Assembly: GCF_900067135.1 (NCBI RefSeq)
Contig: NZ_FJUR01000005.1
Coordinates: forward strand, 124,001 to 188,000
From: Rhizobium sp. 9140
GTDB lineage: Bacteria; Pseudomonadota; Alphaproteobacteria; Rhizobiales; Rhizobiaceae
Reading direction: 5' to 3'
Length of the DNA: 64,000 nucleotides
Every line of letters starts with the position of its first letter. The first letter of the stretch is position 1. The notes beneath the pieces are model-generated. The model ran no database searches. It was not told the origin of the DNA and saw only the letters and a program-made list of their open reading frames with translations. Made by a program: the position numbers and the translations under genes. Of this stretch, positions 51,291-61,608 are shown piece after piece.

Positions 51291-53241
51291 AAAGATCTTC
51301 CTCGCCGCCGCTCCCGCCGTCGCGATGCTTGCTGTTGTCTTCGCAGTACCAGGTATCGAGCACTGGGTTGCGGGTTTCGGCACGACCAGCGAGGGGCAGG
51401 TAATGCTTGGCCGGATCGGACTTGCGCTACCTTATGCGCTCGCGGCTGCTTGCGGTGTCATCTTCTTGTTCGGAGCGAGGGGATCGATCGACATCAGGAC
51501 CGCAGGATGGAGCGTGGCCACCGGGGGGCTGGGCGTCGTTCTTGTCGGGGCGTTCAGGGAGGGAGCGCGGCTGCTGAGCTTTGCAAGTCAGGTGCCCGCA
51601 GGACAGTCAGCGATGTCCTATGCGGACCCGTCGACAGTCCTGGGCGGGGGGCTTGCGATCCTCGCAACATTCTTTGCGCTGCGCGTCGTCAGAATGGGGA
51701 ACGCCGCTTTTGCGCGGAGCGAACCGAAGCGCATTCGGGGGAGACGCGCGCTCCATGGGGAGGCTGACTGGATGTCGATGCAGGAAGCGGAAAAACTGCT
51801 TCCTGAAACGGGTGGCATCGTCATCGGCGAACGATATCGCGTTGACCGCGATAGTCCGGCCGCCGTCTCTTTCCGTGCGGCCGAGCCGGCCACCTGGGGC
51901 AGAGGCGGGTCGGCGCCTCTTCTGTGCTTCGACGGTTCCTTTGGTTCGTCGCACGGGATCGTGTTTGCCGGGTCTGGTGGCTTCAAGACCACTTCGGTGA
52001 CTGTGCCGACCGCGCTCAAATGGGGCGGCTCACTTGTCGTGCTCGACCCGTCGAACGAGGTGGCGCCGATGGTCATGGATCACCGGCGCAAGTCAGGTCG
52101 GCGCGTGATCGTGCTCGACCCGAAGATTGCCGGTTCCGGATTCAACGCACTTGATTGGATCGGCCGCCACGGCGGCACCCGGGAAGAGGATATTGCGGCT
52201 GTCGCATCCTGGATCATGAGTGATAGCGGCCGCGCGACAGGTGTTCGCGATGATTTTTTCCGTGCATCCGGTCTCCAACTGTTGACGGCGATGATCGCCG
52301 ACGTCTGCCTCTCCGGTCATACGGATGAAAAGGACCAGACATTGCGGCAGGTCAGAGCCAACCTGTCCGAGCCGGAGCCGAAGCTGCGTGCCCGGCTGCA
52401 GGAGATTTACGACAATTCCGCCTCCGACTTCGTGAAGGAGAATGTCGCGGCATTCGTGAACATGACACCTGAAACCTTCTCTGGCGTTTATGCGAACGCG
52501 ATCAAAGAGACGCACTGGCTGAGCTACACGAATTTCGGCGCGTTAGTGTCCGGCTCCAACTTTTCAACCGATGCTCTGGCGAACGGCGATACGGACGTCT
52601 TCATAAACATCGACCTCAAGACCTTGGAGACGCATGCCGGCCTGGCACGCGTTGTGATCGGCTCGTTCCTCAACGCTATCTACAACCGCAATGGTGCTAT
52701 GAAGAGCCGAACATTGTTCCTCCTTGATGAGGCCGCAAGGCTCGGCTACATGCGGGTGCTTGAAACGGCCCGCGATGCCGGCCGGAAATACGGTATCACC
52801 CTCACCATGATCTACCAGTCGATTGGCCAGCTGCGCGAAACATATGGCGGACGCGATGCGTCAAGCAAGTGGTTCGAGAGCGCCAGCTGGATCTCGTTTG
52901 CAGCGATCAACGACCCCGAGACGGCCGATTACATTTCGCGTCGCTGCGGCACGACCACGGTCGAGATTGACCAGGTCAGCCGCAGTTTTCAGTCGCGCGG
53001 CTCATCGCGGACGCGTTCGAAGCAACTCGCATCACGGCCTCTCATCCAGCCGCACGAGGTCTTGAGAATGCGCGCCGACGAGCAGATCGTATTCACTGCC
53101 GGCAATGCGCCATTGCGGTGCGGTCGGGCGATCTGGTTTCGGCGGAACGATATGAAAACCTGTGTAATGCAAAACCCTTTCCATCGTCCGGCTGCTTTGC
53201 CGCATGGGGTGTTCGATCAACGCCAGGCAGATCAAGAGTAA
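51280..53241 (+). CDS. traG: TraG, type IV coupling protein (VirD4 family)
   Basis: 653 residues. N-terminal membrane segments ([40 protein letters not shown]), the modified Walker [40 protein letters not shown], and Walker [17 protein letters not shown]. Ends with [20 protein letters not shown]. Delivers the TraA-DNA complex to the Trb channel. The stop overlaps the nuclease start in TAATG. Confidence 0.94.
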   Translation: MTPKKIFLAAAPAVAMLAVVFAVPGIEHWVAGFGTTSEGQVMLGRIGLALPYALAAACGVIFLFGARGSIDIRTAGWSVATGGLGVVLVGAFREGARLLSFASQVPAGQSAMSYADPSTVLGGGLAILATFFALRVVRMGNAAFARSEPKRIRGRRALHGEADWMSMQEAEKLLPETGGIVIGERYRVDRDSPAAVSFRAAEPATWGRGGSAPLLCFDGSFGSSHGIVFAGSGGFKTTSVTVPTALKWGGSLVVLDPSNEVAPMVMDHRRKSGRRVIVLDPKIAGSGFNALDWIGRHGGTREEDIAAVASWIMSDSGRATGVRDDFFRASGLQLLTAMIADVCLSGHTDEKDQTLRQVRANLSEPEPKLRARLQEIYDNSASDFVKENVAAFVNMTPETFSGVYANAIKETHWLSYTNFGALVSGSNFSTDALANGDTDVFINIDLKTLETHAGLARVVIGSFLNAIYNRNGAMKSRTLFLLDEAARLGYMRVLETARDAGRKYGITLTMIYQSIGQLRETYGGRDASSKWFESASWISFAAINDPETADYISRRCGTTTVEIDQVSRSFQSRGSSRTRSKQLASRPLIQPHEVLRMRADEQIVFTAGNAPLRCGRAIWFRRNDMKTCVMQNPFHRPAALPHGVFDQRQADQE

Positions 53242-53705
53242 TGACCAGGAACGTAACCAATGCTGTGTTCGCGGTTACCTTGGCGATGATCTTCGGAACG
53301 ATCGCCGCGCGGGGTGAAGCGCAGACGCGCTCTTCAGACAGCATGTCTGCCACCTTCACGATTTGCGGAGAAGGGCGACGCGTGAGCTGCGTGGTCGACG
53401 GAGATACGTTCTGGTTTCAGCGCCAGAAAATCAGGATCGCGGATATCGACGCGCCTGAACTGAGCCCGCCCCGTTGCCCTTACGAACGGGAGAATGGTGA
53501 AGCAGCCAAGCAGCGTCTTCTATCACTTCTCAATCAAGGCAGTTTTTCATTAGCGACGGTAGACCGGGATGAGGATCAATACGGACGAAGACTTCGCCTT
53601 GTCACAAGGGCAGGACGGTCCATCGGCGATATCTTGATCGATGAAGGCCTAGCCCGCCCATGGGGAGGGCCGCGGCAAAGCTGGTGCGAGCGAACCGAAG
53701 GTTAA
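53241..53705 (+). CDS. Secreted thermonuclease-like (SNase family) protein
   Basis: 154 residues. A hydrophobic signal region (TNAVFAVTLAMIFGTIAARGEAQ) precedes the SNase fold: CVVDGDTFWFQRQKIRIADIDAPEL carries the metal Asp and substrate Arg, and DRDEDQYGRRLRLVT the conserved Tyr-Gly-Arg. Likely periplasmic or secreted nuclease. Coupled to traG by a one-base overlap, a placement also seen in Ti-type plasmids, where its role in transfer is unclear. Confidence 0.87.
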   Translation: MTRNVTNAVFAVTLAMIFGTIAARGEAQTRSSDSMSATFTICGEGRRVSCVVDGDTFWFQRQKIRIADIDAPELSPPRCPYERENGEAAKQRLLSLLNQGSFSLATVDRDEDQYGRRLRLVTRAGRSIGDILIDEGLARPWGGPRQSWCERTEG

Positions 53706-53803
53706 AGTCGGTCGCCCCATTTGGCCCTTGGCGATAGTCCTGCTGTCCGAGACCCGGCATATGCGCTACTGGTTTGAGGCGGCGTGGCAACGGGGGGAAG
53801 CAC

Positions 53804-56713
53804 ATGACGAAACGTAATGGAGAAACGGGCCCAACTGTTGTCGACGCGGTCCAGCTCGGCCGCATCGAAGCGACGCATCGCGGTTTTTTGTATCAGCATC
53901 TTTATGTTGCAGCGGTTCTTCTGCGCGCCGCCGAGTTCAAGGTTTCGTCTGTGCTGGTCGAGAGCGATGAGGATCTGGAGATCCTGTCCGACACAGGCCA
54001 CATCTATGTGCAAGTTAAGCTCCGCGCGGATATCCTGGGCTGGTCGGATATTTCGGATGCGATGGATCGCTTTGCTTCCTATCGTGCCCTGCATGAGGAC
54101 GGCACGCGCGCCGGATCCGCGCGTTTTGTCATTGCAAGCAGCGCACCACCGCGACCTTCGCTGATCGAACAGATGAACGACCCGGGCTGGCCAGCTGATG
54201 TCACGATCGAGTGGCCGGACGGGCGATCCCGGTCCGACAATGTGCTCCCCTGGCCAAGGCCGAATGTGATCGACATGGCCGACCATGTCAGAGCCTTGGC
54301 CGAACGGCTGCCATTTGCGGTTCTGACACCTGACACGCTGATGTGGAAGCTTGCCGGAGTCGTCACGCTCGCAGCGGCAGGCCAGCCACCAAGAACCGAT
54401 CACCAGTTCCGCTCCACCGAGCTGCCGAAACTCTTCGAGCAGTTGGTGATCCAGCTTCAGGACTTTCCAGCCCCTCCGAGCCCATACCGCGAGCAGGAAG
54501 ACGAGCCATCTCTGACGGGGCATGGACCGATCAGAATGATTACGGGATATTCCGGTTCGGGCAAAACATCGTGGGCAGCGAATGCGGCCCTGCATACGGC
54601 AGGCACATTCATCTATTTCGACGCGCAGGACATTCCAGGGGGAGGCCTGGCTGCGGGGCTTGCACGAGAAGTTGCCGCCCGAATCTATCAGGAGAGCGGA
54701 GGCCTGGGTGAGGTGCTTCTGCCCGGCGCGTCCGGCGCGGAGATCCTTCAGTCGATCGGAAGGGAGCAGACAGCCGACGAGCCCGTCACGATCGTTTTTG
54801 ACAATGCACACAAGCCGCCGGCGGCTGATGTGGCGGCATGCATTCGCGCGGCAAAGGGGTTCGGTTTTGTTCTTCTTGGCCAGCCCGGCCGGAACACACA
54901 GGAACTCGCCGCGCTCCTTCAGATCGGCGAAGAAACGCTTGTAGGTTGGTCGGTGGATACGATCGCGGCGGAAGCTGCATCAAATTCGTGTGTCGCAGAT
55001 CCGGCATCCTGCCAGATGCTGCTCGACCAGACTGGAGGACTGCCGCTCTACATTCAGAACGCCGTCGAGATCGCGAGAACAGAACATGCGGGATCGCTCG
55101 CAGAATTCTGCAACAAGCTGGCAGGTCTTGTCCACACAGTCGAGACGGCGCAAGAATTCATTCTTGCTCACGTAATCGACGCTCTTCCAGAGACGGCAGG
55201 CCGTCTGCTGGCAATTCTCAGCCTGAGCGACATTGCATTGTCCCGTGACGAGGTTGCGGCTTACGCCAACGCCGTGTTCGGCACGAACCCGACAGAACTT
55301 GCCGCCAGCCTCCGGCGCCTGCGGACAGCAGGTTTGGTGCAGACGTTCGGAAGTGATGCGCTCAAGGCCCACGATGCGGCGAGACTCGTGGGCCGTAGCC
55401 GGCTCCAGGAACTGGGCGATGTCAAAGCTCACACCGCCCGCGTGGCGCTTAAGGATGTTCTCGCAGGTTCGATCCGGAAGCGATGGGAATACAGAAAGGT
55501 CGCACTTTACATCCGGATGCTGGGCGAGGCGGGCGAGATAAAGACGCTCGTGCAGTTCGGAACCGATGAAGTCTTTCACGAAATGGGCTTGTGGCCAATC
55601 ATCGAGCCGCATCTGATGGCAGCGGCATTCGCTGACGATGTTGACGCTGAGTCCAGGTTCTGGGCACTGGATGGCATCGTTTTCAACGAAATGCGCAAAC
55701 ACACAGGCAACCCTCGAAAACACATAGACGAGATGAAGCGCCTGACTGAGCAGTTCGAGCTTGGTGGTGACGAGCGCTTGGCTGTGGGAATGAAGGAAAT
55801 GACACTTCTTGCGCAGGAGGGAGATGCGGAAGGCGCGAAAAGATTGATGAACAGCGTGCGGGCTGGCCTTCGAAACACACCCGCCCACAGCCGGATCTTT
55901 CGTTACAACGTCGCATCTTCAATGTTCTTTCTGGGCGAATACGACGTTGCAGAATCTCAGATCCTGCAGGTTATGGACGAATATTTCAAACTGCTGGGCA
56001 TCAGGCCGGAGACGGTTGTCGGTCTCAACCCTCCGCAGCTATATCCCCTCCTGACCAAGACGCCTACTGTCGAGGACGACATCAAGCACCTCGCCGACTG
56101 CCTGGATCTTCTGGCAAAAATCAAGACGGCGCAGGGTCAGATCTCGCCCTTCGCTCGCCTGCACGCCATAAAATTTTATGCGATGGCGAACTCGCCCGAA
56201 TCGTTGATCCGGGTCGGCCAGGACCTCGTCGACGAGTTTATGAACAGACATGACTATATTGGTGCGCGTGAGATAATTGAAACAAATCTTCTGCCCAATT
56301 TGCTGGAACTGAAACTCGCAAGCTACATGATTCCGGTTCGCTCGCACTACGCGGTTGTGCTCGCCTATTGTGGCGACTTTCCCCGGGCCGACTTGGAAAT
56401 GGAGAGACTGGCGCCGTACGAAGCCGGTCTCTCCCCACAAGGACGGGCCGAACTCACCGAGCAACGGCGCATTATCGCGCAGTTAAAGCGCTTCGGGCCT
56501 CCGCCCCAGCTGCAGCTTCCCGATAATCTCCAGCAGCGCATGGCGGCCTTTCGAGACTCCATCACCAACAATGCCCCGCAAGGCCAACGGACGCGAATTG
56601 GCCCTGTGGTTCAGGAAAGAAATACAAGAAATGCCATGGAGGTGGCGGATAGTCCGCGCATCCATGCTAGGGAAACAGCAGGTCCGACTTCGCCATATCC
56701 GTCAGACTCATAA
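53804..56713 (+). CDS. Cap4/DUF4297-like nuclease fused to STAND-type ATPase with TPR-like repeats (candidate defence gene)
   Basis: 969 residues. Residues 20-75 look like a Cap4/DUF4297-type PD-(D/E)xK nuclease: GFLYQHLYVAAVLLRAAEFK, then ESDEDLEIL (Glu53, Asp55) and YVQVKLR (Gln70, Lys72). A P-loop NTPase follows: Walker A GYSGSGKT at 248-255, Walker B VTIVFDNAH at 328-336, then a winged-helix-like part (DIALSRDEVAAYANAVFG). The last 400 residues are helical hairpins resembling TPR repeats (YNVASSMFFLGEYDVAESQIL). The start at 53804 has GGGGGAAG upstream. Nuclease-STAND-repeat proteins are frequent antiphage effectors; the function here is inferred. Overlaps the DUF3800 gene by 47 bases convergently. 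Confidence 0.7.
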   Translation: MTKRNGETGPTVVDAVQLGRIEATHRGFLYQHLYVAAVLLRAAEFKVSSVLVESDEDLEILSDTGHIYVQVKLRADILGWSDISDAMDRFASYRALHEDGTRAGSARFVIASSAPPRPSLIEQMNDPGWPADVTIEWPDGRSRSDNVLPWPRPNVIDMADHVRALAERLPFAVLTPDTLMWKLAGVVTLAAAGQPPRTDHQFRSTELPKLFEQLVIQLQDFPAPPSPYREQEDEPSLTGHGPIRMITGYSGSGKTSWAANAALHTAGTFIYFDAQDIPGGGLAAGLAREVAARIYQESGGLGEVLLPGASGAEILQSIGREQTADEPVTIVFDNAHKPPAADVAACIRAAKGFGFVLLGQPGRNTQELAALLQIGEETLVGWSVDTIAAEAASNSCVADPASCQMLLDQTGGLPLYIQNAVEIARTEHAGSLAEFCNKLAGLVHTVETAQEFILAHVIDALPETAGRLLAILSLSDIALSRDEVAAYANAVFGTNPTELAASLRRLRTAGLVQTFGSDALKAHDAARLVGRSRLQELGDVKAHTARVALKDVLAGSIRKRWEYRKVALYIRMLGEAGEIKTLVQFGTDEVFHEMGLWPIIEPHLMAAAFADDVDAESRFWALDGIVFNEMRKHTGNPRKHIDEMKRLTEQFELGGDERLAVGMKEMTLLAQEGDAEGAKRLMNSVRAGLRNTPAHSRIFRYNVASSMFFLGEYDVAESQILQVMDEYFKLLGIRPETVVGLNPPQLYPLLTKTPTVEDDIKHLADCLDLLAKIKTAQGQISPFARLHAIKFYAMANSPESLIRVGQDLVDEFMNRHDYIGAREIIETNLLPNLLELKLASYMIPVRSHYAVVLAYCGDFPRADLEMERLAPYEAGLSPQGRAELTEQRRIIAQLKRFGPPPQLQLPDNLQQRMAAFRDSITNNAPQGQRTRIGPVVQERNTRNAMEVADSPRIHARETAGPTSPYPSDS

Positions 56714-57764
56714 CGCGGTGTGCCAACGCCCTGTTCTCCGCTGCTGCGCGCGCGAGATGAGCGCCAAGTTTTGCGAGGTTCGACTTTTGCCGTTCATCGA
56801 GAGCAGTCACATCATTTCGGATCTTGGCCGTGTCGGTGAGAACGAGATAATTGAAGAATTTTCCCAGCAGACCGGCGGTGATATCCGACAGTTGTATCAT
56901 GGGCTCAAGCTTGGAATCGGAAAATCGAAACGTAATATTGGAAGGAAGAGGGAACGACTGAAACTTCTCGCGCACCACCTCTTCTACATCGAGGACATGG
57001 TCGGACTTTCCCAGGATCGTCAGGCGATGACGGAAGAAGATGTCAAAACCTTCGATGAGAACATGTCCGTCTTCCGGCGTGCCTTCGATGAATGGAAACT
57101 CGTCGCCTTCGGCAGCTGCTTCAAAAAGACCATCCAGCATCTGACCATAAACAGGATGGAGATGGCGAGCCTGTCGCTGAAGGATTGTTCTCAGGGCTTC
57201 GTAAAATCGCGGTCCTTCCTTCGGATCGATGGCCGGGTAATTGAAGGCTCGAAACAGTGACAGCGTGGTGTTGAAGTCGCGGCGGAGCGCGATGTTCAAC
57301 ATATCCTTCAATGGCGGGAGGACGGGAGCCAAGTCGAACCGGTCCGCTGCCGAAATCGCGCTGTCGACGATATCGACGATCGACCAGTAGAGTTGGTCGA
57401 GGCATTGGTAGTGGATGAAGAGGCCTTTTGCCTCAATCCAGTCGAGAAAGTCACCAAGACGTTGGGAGCGCAAGACCTGAATGAAGTCCCCCTTGGCCAC
57501 GTGGGTGAGCTTGATCTCTGCGGTCGTCGGTTGCAGGTAGAGAACACGCCTTAACTCCTCAATGTCCGGTACGGCAACGCCGCCGGGGATTGCCACACCC
57601 GCCAGCACGAAACAGCCAGGATCTTTGACATTCAAGCCGTTCGCGGTGAAATGCAGCTTTCGATGATTGTTGGTCTCATCATAATAGAGCGTGTAGACGA
57701 CATCGGCCCGTTCCAGGCCGTGCATGCGAATTTCCAGATCGCGAAGATCGTCTACGTCTGTCAT
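56667..57764 (-). CDS. DUF3800-type protein (RNase H-like fold)
   Basis: 365 residues. N-terminal acidic motif YTLYYDETNNHRKLHF (Asp29, Glu30), then CFVLAGVAIPGG and IKLTHVAKGDF, with ITFRFSDSKLEPMIQLSDITAGLLGKFFNY near the end. This is the DUF3800 pattern, with Asp/Glu placed for an RNase H-like metal site. Often found in phage and defence islands; activity unknown. The ATG at 57764 overlaps the stop of a small upstream gene as ATGA. Confidence 0.78.
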   Translation of the reverse strand: MTDVDDLRDLEIRMHGLERADVVYTLYYDETNNHRKLHFTANGLNVKDPGCFVLAGVAIPGGVAVPDIEELRRVLYLQPTTAEIKLTHVAKGDFIQVLRSQRLGDFLDWIEAKGLFIHYQCLDQLYWSIVDIVDSAISAADRFDLAPVLPPLKDMLNIALRRDFNTTLSLFRAFNYPAIDPKEGPRFYEALRTILQRQARHLHPVYGQMLDGLFEAAAEGDEFPFIEGTPEDGHVLIEGFDIFFRHRLTILGKSDHVLDVEEVVREKFQSFPLPSNITFRFSDSKLEPMIQLSDITAGLLGKFFNYLVLTDTAKIRNDVTALDERQKSNLAKLGAHLARAAAENRALAHRVMSLTDMAKSDLLFP

Positions 57765-57946
57765 TCCGTCAAAACCCCTGTTGCCCGCCGAGCTTGGCGG
57801 TCGGCTGCTAGTTTGGCAAGTGCTTTGCACTCGGCGAGAGGATCGTCACCCGAATGGGCGAGACCGCTTGCGGCTTCGGGCCGCAATGCGGCTAGAGCCG
57901 TGCGCCCGCGGCGTCTCGCCCAGATCACGTCAACGAAATGAATCAC
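57761..57946 (-). CDS. Small 61-aa protein coupled to the DUF3800 gene
   Basis: GTG start with AAAGAG six bases upstream; the stop overlaps the DUF3800 start as ATGA. Reads IHFVDVIWARRRGRTAL, then helical DDPLAECKALAKLAADRQARR. No family recognised. Coupling to the DUF3800 gene is the main reason to believe in it. Confidence 0.45.
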   Translation of the reverse strand: MIHFVDVIWARRRGRTALAALRPEAASGLAHSGDDPLAECKALAKLAADRQARRATGVLTE

Positions 57947-58009
57947 TTGCGCTCTTTCGATTCAAAACTCTCATTGGACGCGAAGTGAAGAATTTCGGAT
58001 TCTGCGATC

Positions 58010-58267
58010 ATGATCACGCAGCCCTATCGTCTTCATATTGAACGCGTCGACGCCACGAAAAACATGGCGCGGTACTATACGCTGGAAATTACGACGACAT
58101 TGTTTGGAGAGGCGTGCCTGGTACGCTCGTGGGGGCGCATCGGAAAAAATGGGCAGAGTAAGAAGCACCATTTCGACCGGGAAGAAGACGCCGTCGACCT
58201 CTTCCTCGCCCTTGCCCGGCAAAAACGTGCAAGGGGTTATCGACTACGCCACCGTCTGGAAGACTGA
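58010..58267 (+). CDS. WGR-domain protein
   Basis: 85 residues. Contains the WGR motif region (LHIERVDATKNMARYYTLEI, FGEACLVRSWGRIGKNGQ), then HHFDREEDAVDLFLALARQKRARGY. WGR domains bind nucleic acid ends. A lone single-domain protein of this kind occurs widely in rhizobia. No clear ribosome site; the frame is otherwise convincing. Confidence 0.82.
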   Translation: MITQPYRLHIERVDATKNMARYYTLEITTTLFGEACLVRSWGRIGKNGQSKKHHFDREEDAVDLFLALARQKRARGYRLRHRLED

Positions 58268-58385
58268 CTTCCTATAGCTGGCGCCCGCACGCCTTGGTCA
58301 CAAGCTCCGACTTTTTTGTCTGAGTTTTCCGACGGAAATTTCCTTAGTGATTTAACGCCTAGGATTTCCTCGCGGACCTTAGGGA

Positions 58386-59141
58386 TTATCGCGACAAATG
58401 CGACAGCAGAAAATGGGCCGCGCGCTGGTGAGCTGCGCTAGCGTTCCGGGTTCCCGATCTCAAGAAAAAGTCGTGCGCGCCGCCCTCATAAACGTCAAGC
58501 GTAACTGGCCCGCCAAGCTGCTGCGCCGACCTTTGCAGCTCCCGGCCGATCGACACGGGAAAAGTCTGGTCGGCGTTGCCCCAAATCAAAAGGAGGGGCG
58601 GCAATGAGCGGACAGGCTGCGAATAGCCATTCGGGAAACCGCCATCGACCAGCACCAGAGCGTCAATGTCGCTTCGCCCGGCCGAAGCCGCAGAAGCAAT
58701 TTGCGCGCCAAGGGAGATTCCAAGAACGCCGATCTTACCGCCGTGGCGCGATTGCCCCTCAAGATGGGCGGCTACACCTTGAACGGCGGAAATCCAGTCC
58801 GGCAACCGCTGCGCATAATAGGCGATGCGCCCTCGCGCGCTGCCCGCTTTCGCGATGGCGTCGACGTCGGTCGGAGACAGGACATGAACCAAGTAGGGAT
58901 TCAAGCCCGCCGCCCGGAACGTCTGGCCGATCTCGTCATAAACGGGTGCTCCAAACCCTCTGCTGCCGCTCAAGATCAGAACGGCCGGGCAGATTGCGCT
59001 CGCGCAACCTCCGACGCTCTCGACCAGAACCGCGCCGCTGGCTGTCGGCACAGTGAATTGCTGTCGAGTTGTTTGAGCGTTGGCCCCGACTGGAAGAAGT
59101 GAAAGGGCCAGGGCCGCGATAATAATGTTGAATGGACGCAT
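58386..59141 (-). CDS. Exported alpha/beta-hydrolase (dienelactone-hydrolase-like)
   Basis: 251 residues. Signal peptide (IIIAALALSLLPVGANAQ), then an alpha/beta-hydrolase: CPAVLILSGSRGFG, the nucleophile elbow GVLGISLGAQIASAA (GxSxG), and a C-terminal His in YEGGAHDFF. Probably periplasmic; substrate unknown. Lies just left of the IS21 element. Confidence 0.82.
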   Translation of the reverse strand: MRPFNIIIAALALSLLPVGANAQTTRQQFTVPTASGAVLVESVGGCASAICPAVLILSGSRGFGAPVYDEIGQTFRAAGLNPYLVHVLSPTDVDAIAKAGSARGRIAYYAQRLPDWISAVQGVAAHLEGQSRHGGKIGVLGISLGAQIASAASAGRSDIDALVLVDGGFPNGYSQPVRSLPPLLLIWGNADQTFPVSIGRELQRSAQQLGGPVTLDVYEGGAHDFFLRSGTRNASAAHQRAAHFLLSHLSR

Positions 59142-59356
59142 GAACCTGTCTTGTGTGCAATCGCCGCAAAATCCTCGTTTTGAGCGACATTTGTTTTAGT
59201 GCTATTGCAAGTCGCAGAATAGGTTGTCAACGGCGGAGTAAAATCCTGCCACGCGGCGGCGCAAAAGTCGGCCACTTGTGGCGCGCGCATGAGACCGCCG
59301 GGAGGGCTTAGGCCCGAGCGGGGGTCTCATGCGCGCGTTGCGATTTTCGAAGGGCG

Positions 59357-60115
59357 TCAGCCGGCCTTTCGGGCGCGGCTTTGGGCGAGACGATAGCTGT
59401 CGCCGTTCATCTCGAGGATGCTGACGTGATGGGTGATGCGGTCGAGCAAAGCGCCGGTCAGGCGCTCGGACCCCAAGGTTTCCGTCCATTCGTCAAAAGG
59501 AAGGTTGCTGGTGATCAGGGTCGCGCCTCGCTCGTATCGTTGCGAGATCAGCTCGAACAGCAATTCCGCGCCGGTCTTTGACAGCGGCACGAAGCCCAGT
59601 TCATCGATGATCAACAGCTGGTAGGCGGCCATCTGCTTCTGGAACCGGATGAGACGCCGCTCGTCGCGCGCCTCCATCATCTCGCTGACCAGTGCGGCCG
59701 CTGTCGTGAACCCAACGGACAGGCCCTTCTGGCAGGCGGCCAGGCCGAGGCCGAGCGCCACATGGGTCTTGCCCGTGCCGCTGGGGCCGAGAGCGATAAC
59801 GTTCTCCCTGCGCTCGATCCATTCGCAGCGCGCCAGTTCCAGCACCTGCATCCTGTTCAGCTTTGGGATGGCGGCGAAGTCGAAACTGTCGAGGCTTTTG
59901 ACGACCGGGAACCTGGCCGCCTTGATGCGACGCTCGACCTTGCGACGGTCCCGTTCGATCATCTCCCGCTCGGCAAGCCGGGTGAGGTATCCGACATGAT
60001 CGACGCCTTCGGTGGCGCACAGCCGGGCCAGCTTCTGGTACTCGCGCTGGAAACTCGGCAGCTTCAGGGTTTTGAGATAATGGGTGAGAAGGATCTCGGG
60101 TGCTTGGGTGTTCAT
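59357..60115 (-). CDS. istB: IS21-family helper ATPase IstB
   Basis: 252 residues. Walker A ALGPSGTGKTHVALGLG, Walker B YQLLIIDELGFVPL, ending SNLPFDEWTETLGSERLTGALLDRITHHVSILEMNGDSYRL. An AAA+ ATPase that assists IstA. Start overlaps the istA stop by four bases. Confidence 0.95.
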   Translation of the reverse strand: MNTQAPEILLTHYLKTLKLPSFQREYQKLARLCATEGVDHVGYLTRLAEREMIERDRRKVERRIKAARFPVVKSLDSFDFAAIPKLNRMQVLELARCEWIERRENVIALGPSGTGKTHVALGLGLAACQKGLSVGFTTAAALVSEMMEARDERRLIRFQKQMAAYQLLIIDELGFVPLSKTGAELLFELISQRYERGATLITSNLPFDEWTETLGSERLTGALLDRITHHVSILEMNGDSYRLAQSRARKAG

Positions 60116-61608
60116 GCGACTTCTCCCGCATCCGACGACAGGAGACGCATATACGCCTTCGCCGATGTCGTCTCGACCGTCGCCCTCGGCAAATACGGGT
60201 AGATGGACAGGTCCAGTCTGGGCGGCCGGCGTTCCACCCGGCACAGGATCAGATGCTTGACGGCGTCAAAGCCAATGGCGCCAAGCTGGATCGCCTGCTT
60301 CACCGCCGCATGCAGATCGGCGAGTTCGAAGCTCTCCAGCAGGCGGAGGACCTGCACGTACTCACGCCGGCCGTGTTTGGCCATGCGGCCTTCCATCAAC
60401 CGGCGCAGCGTAGCGAACTCTTGCGGCAAGTCCCAGCCCTGGAGGGGCGCTGCCTGATCCAGCGAATTGATCTTCTGCTCGATCAGCGGCAGGTAATGGA
60501 CAGGATCGAAGACGACGTCTTCCCGTTCCCAGCACCGAGGATGGCGGGCGATGATCTCGCCACGGCCACCAATGACCACTTCGTTGACATAGCCGCGCAC
60601 CCACACATCCTGATGGCCATAGGCGACCGGGACGGAATAGTCGTTGGTCTTGTAGCGCACCAGCGACTGCGCCGTCACCTTGGCACTTGCCTGGTCGCAG
60701 GCATCAAATGGCGAGGCTGGCAAGGCGCGCATGGCAGCCAGATCGCGCCGCAAGCGCTCGCCGATCGTCTCGCTCTCGCCGCGCAGCCTGTCGCGCTGGC
60801 GCTTCCGGCACTGCTCCTCCAGAAAGGTGTTGAACGCCTCCCATGTCGCAAACTGCGGGATCGGTACCATGAAGTTGCGCCGGGCATAGCCGACGAGACC
60901 CTCGACGTTCCCCTTGTCGTTGCCCTTGCCGGGACGGCCATAGCGATCCCGGATAAGGTAGTGGGACAGGAAGCCGCTGAACAACGTCGCGCGCTTGCGG
61001 GTGCCGTCAGGCAAAATCTTCGCCACCAGGCAACGGTCGTTGTCGTAGACGATCGATTGCGGCACGGCGCCGAAGAAAGCGAACGCATGGACATGGCCAT
61101 CGACCCAGGCCTCGGCCACTGCCGCCGGATAGGCCCGCACGTAGCAGCCGTCGCTGTGCGGAAGGTCGAGCACGAAGAAATGCGCCTTCTGCTCGACACC
61201 GCCGATGACCACCATCGCCTCACCGAAATCGGCCTGCGCATGGCCGGGCGGATGCGACAGCGGCACGAACACTTCCTGGCGGCGCTGATCCCGCTCGCGC
61301 ATGTAATCCTTGATGATCGTATAGCCGCCAGTGAACCCGCATTCGTCTCGAAGCCGGTCAAACACCCGCTTGGCCGTATGGCGCTGCTTGCGCGGCACTT
61401 GTCTGTCTTCGTCCAGCCAGTGATCGATCGTCGAGACAAACGCATCCAGCTTGGGCCGCCGGATCGGTGATTGTCGCTGATAGCCAGGTGGCGTCGAATA
61501 GGACAGCATCTTGGAAACGCTGTCGCGCGATATGTTGAAATGCTTTGCAGCCTGACGCCGGCTCATGCCTTCCGAGCAAGCCAGTCGAACCTTCAGATAT
61601 AATTCCAC
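60112..61608 (-). CDS. istA: IS21-family transposase IstA
   Basis: 498 residues from a GTG. N-terminal helix-turn-helix (SRRQAAKHFNISRDSVSKML) and DDE integrase core (HPPGHAQADFGEAMVVIGGV with first Asp; VYDNDRCLVAKI with second Asp; GNDKGNVEGLVGYARRNFMVP with Glu). Confidence 0.95.
   Translation of the reverse strand: MELYLKVRLACSEGMSRRQAAKHFNISRDSVSKMLSYSTPPGYQRQSPIRRPKLDAFVSTIDHWLDEDRQVPRKQRHTAKRVFDRLRDECGFTGGYTIIKDYMRERDQRRQEVFVPLSHPPGHAQADFGEAMVVIGGVEQKAHFFVLDLPHSDGCYVRAYPAAVAEAWVDGHVHAFAFFGAVPQSIVYDNDRCLVAKILPDGTRKRATLFSGFLSHYLIRDRYGRPGKGNDKGNVEGLVGYARRNFMVPIPQFATWEAFNTFLEEQCRKRQRDRLRGESETIGERLRRDLAAMRALPASPFDACDQASAKVTAQSLVRYKTNDYSVPVAYGHQDVWVRGYVNEVVIGGRGEIIARHPRCWEREDVVFDPVHYLPLIEQKINSLDQAAPLQGWDLPQEFATLRRLMEGRMAKHGRREYVQVLRLLESFELADLHAAVKQAIQLGAIGFDAVKHLILCRVERRPPRLDLSIYPYLPRATVETTSAKAYMRLLSSDAGEVA

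Noticed and set aside
60100..61470. 456-codon plus-strand frame opposite istA
   Set aside because: Antisense of the IS21 transposase; no independent evidence.
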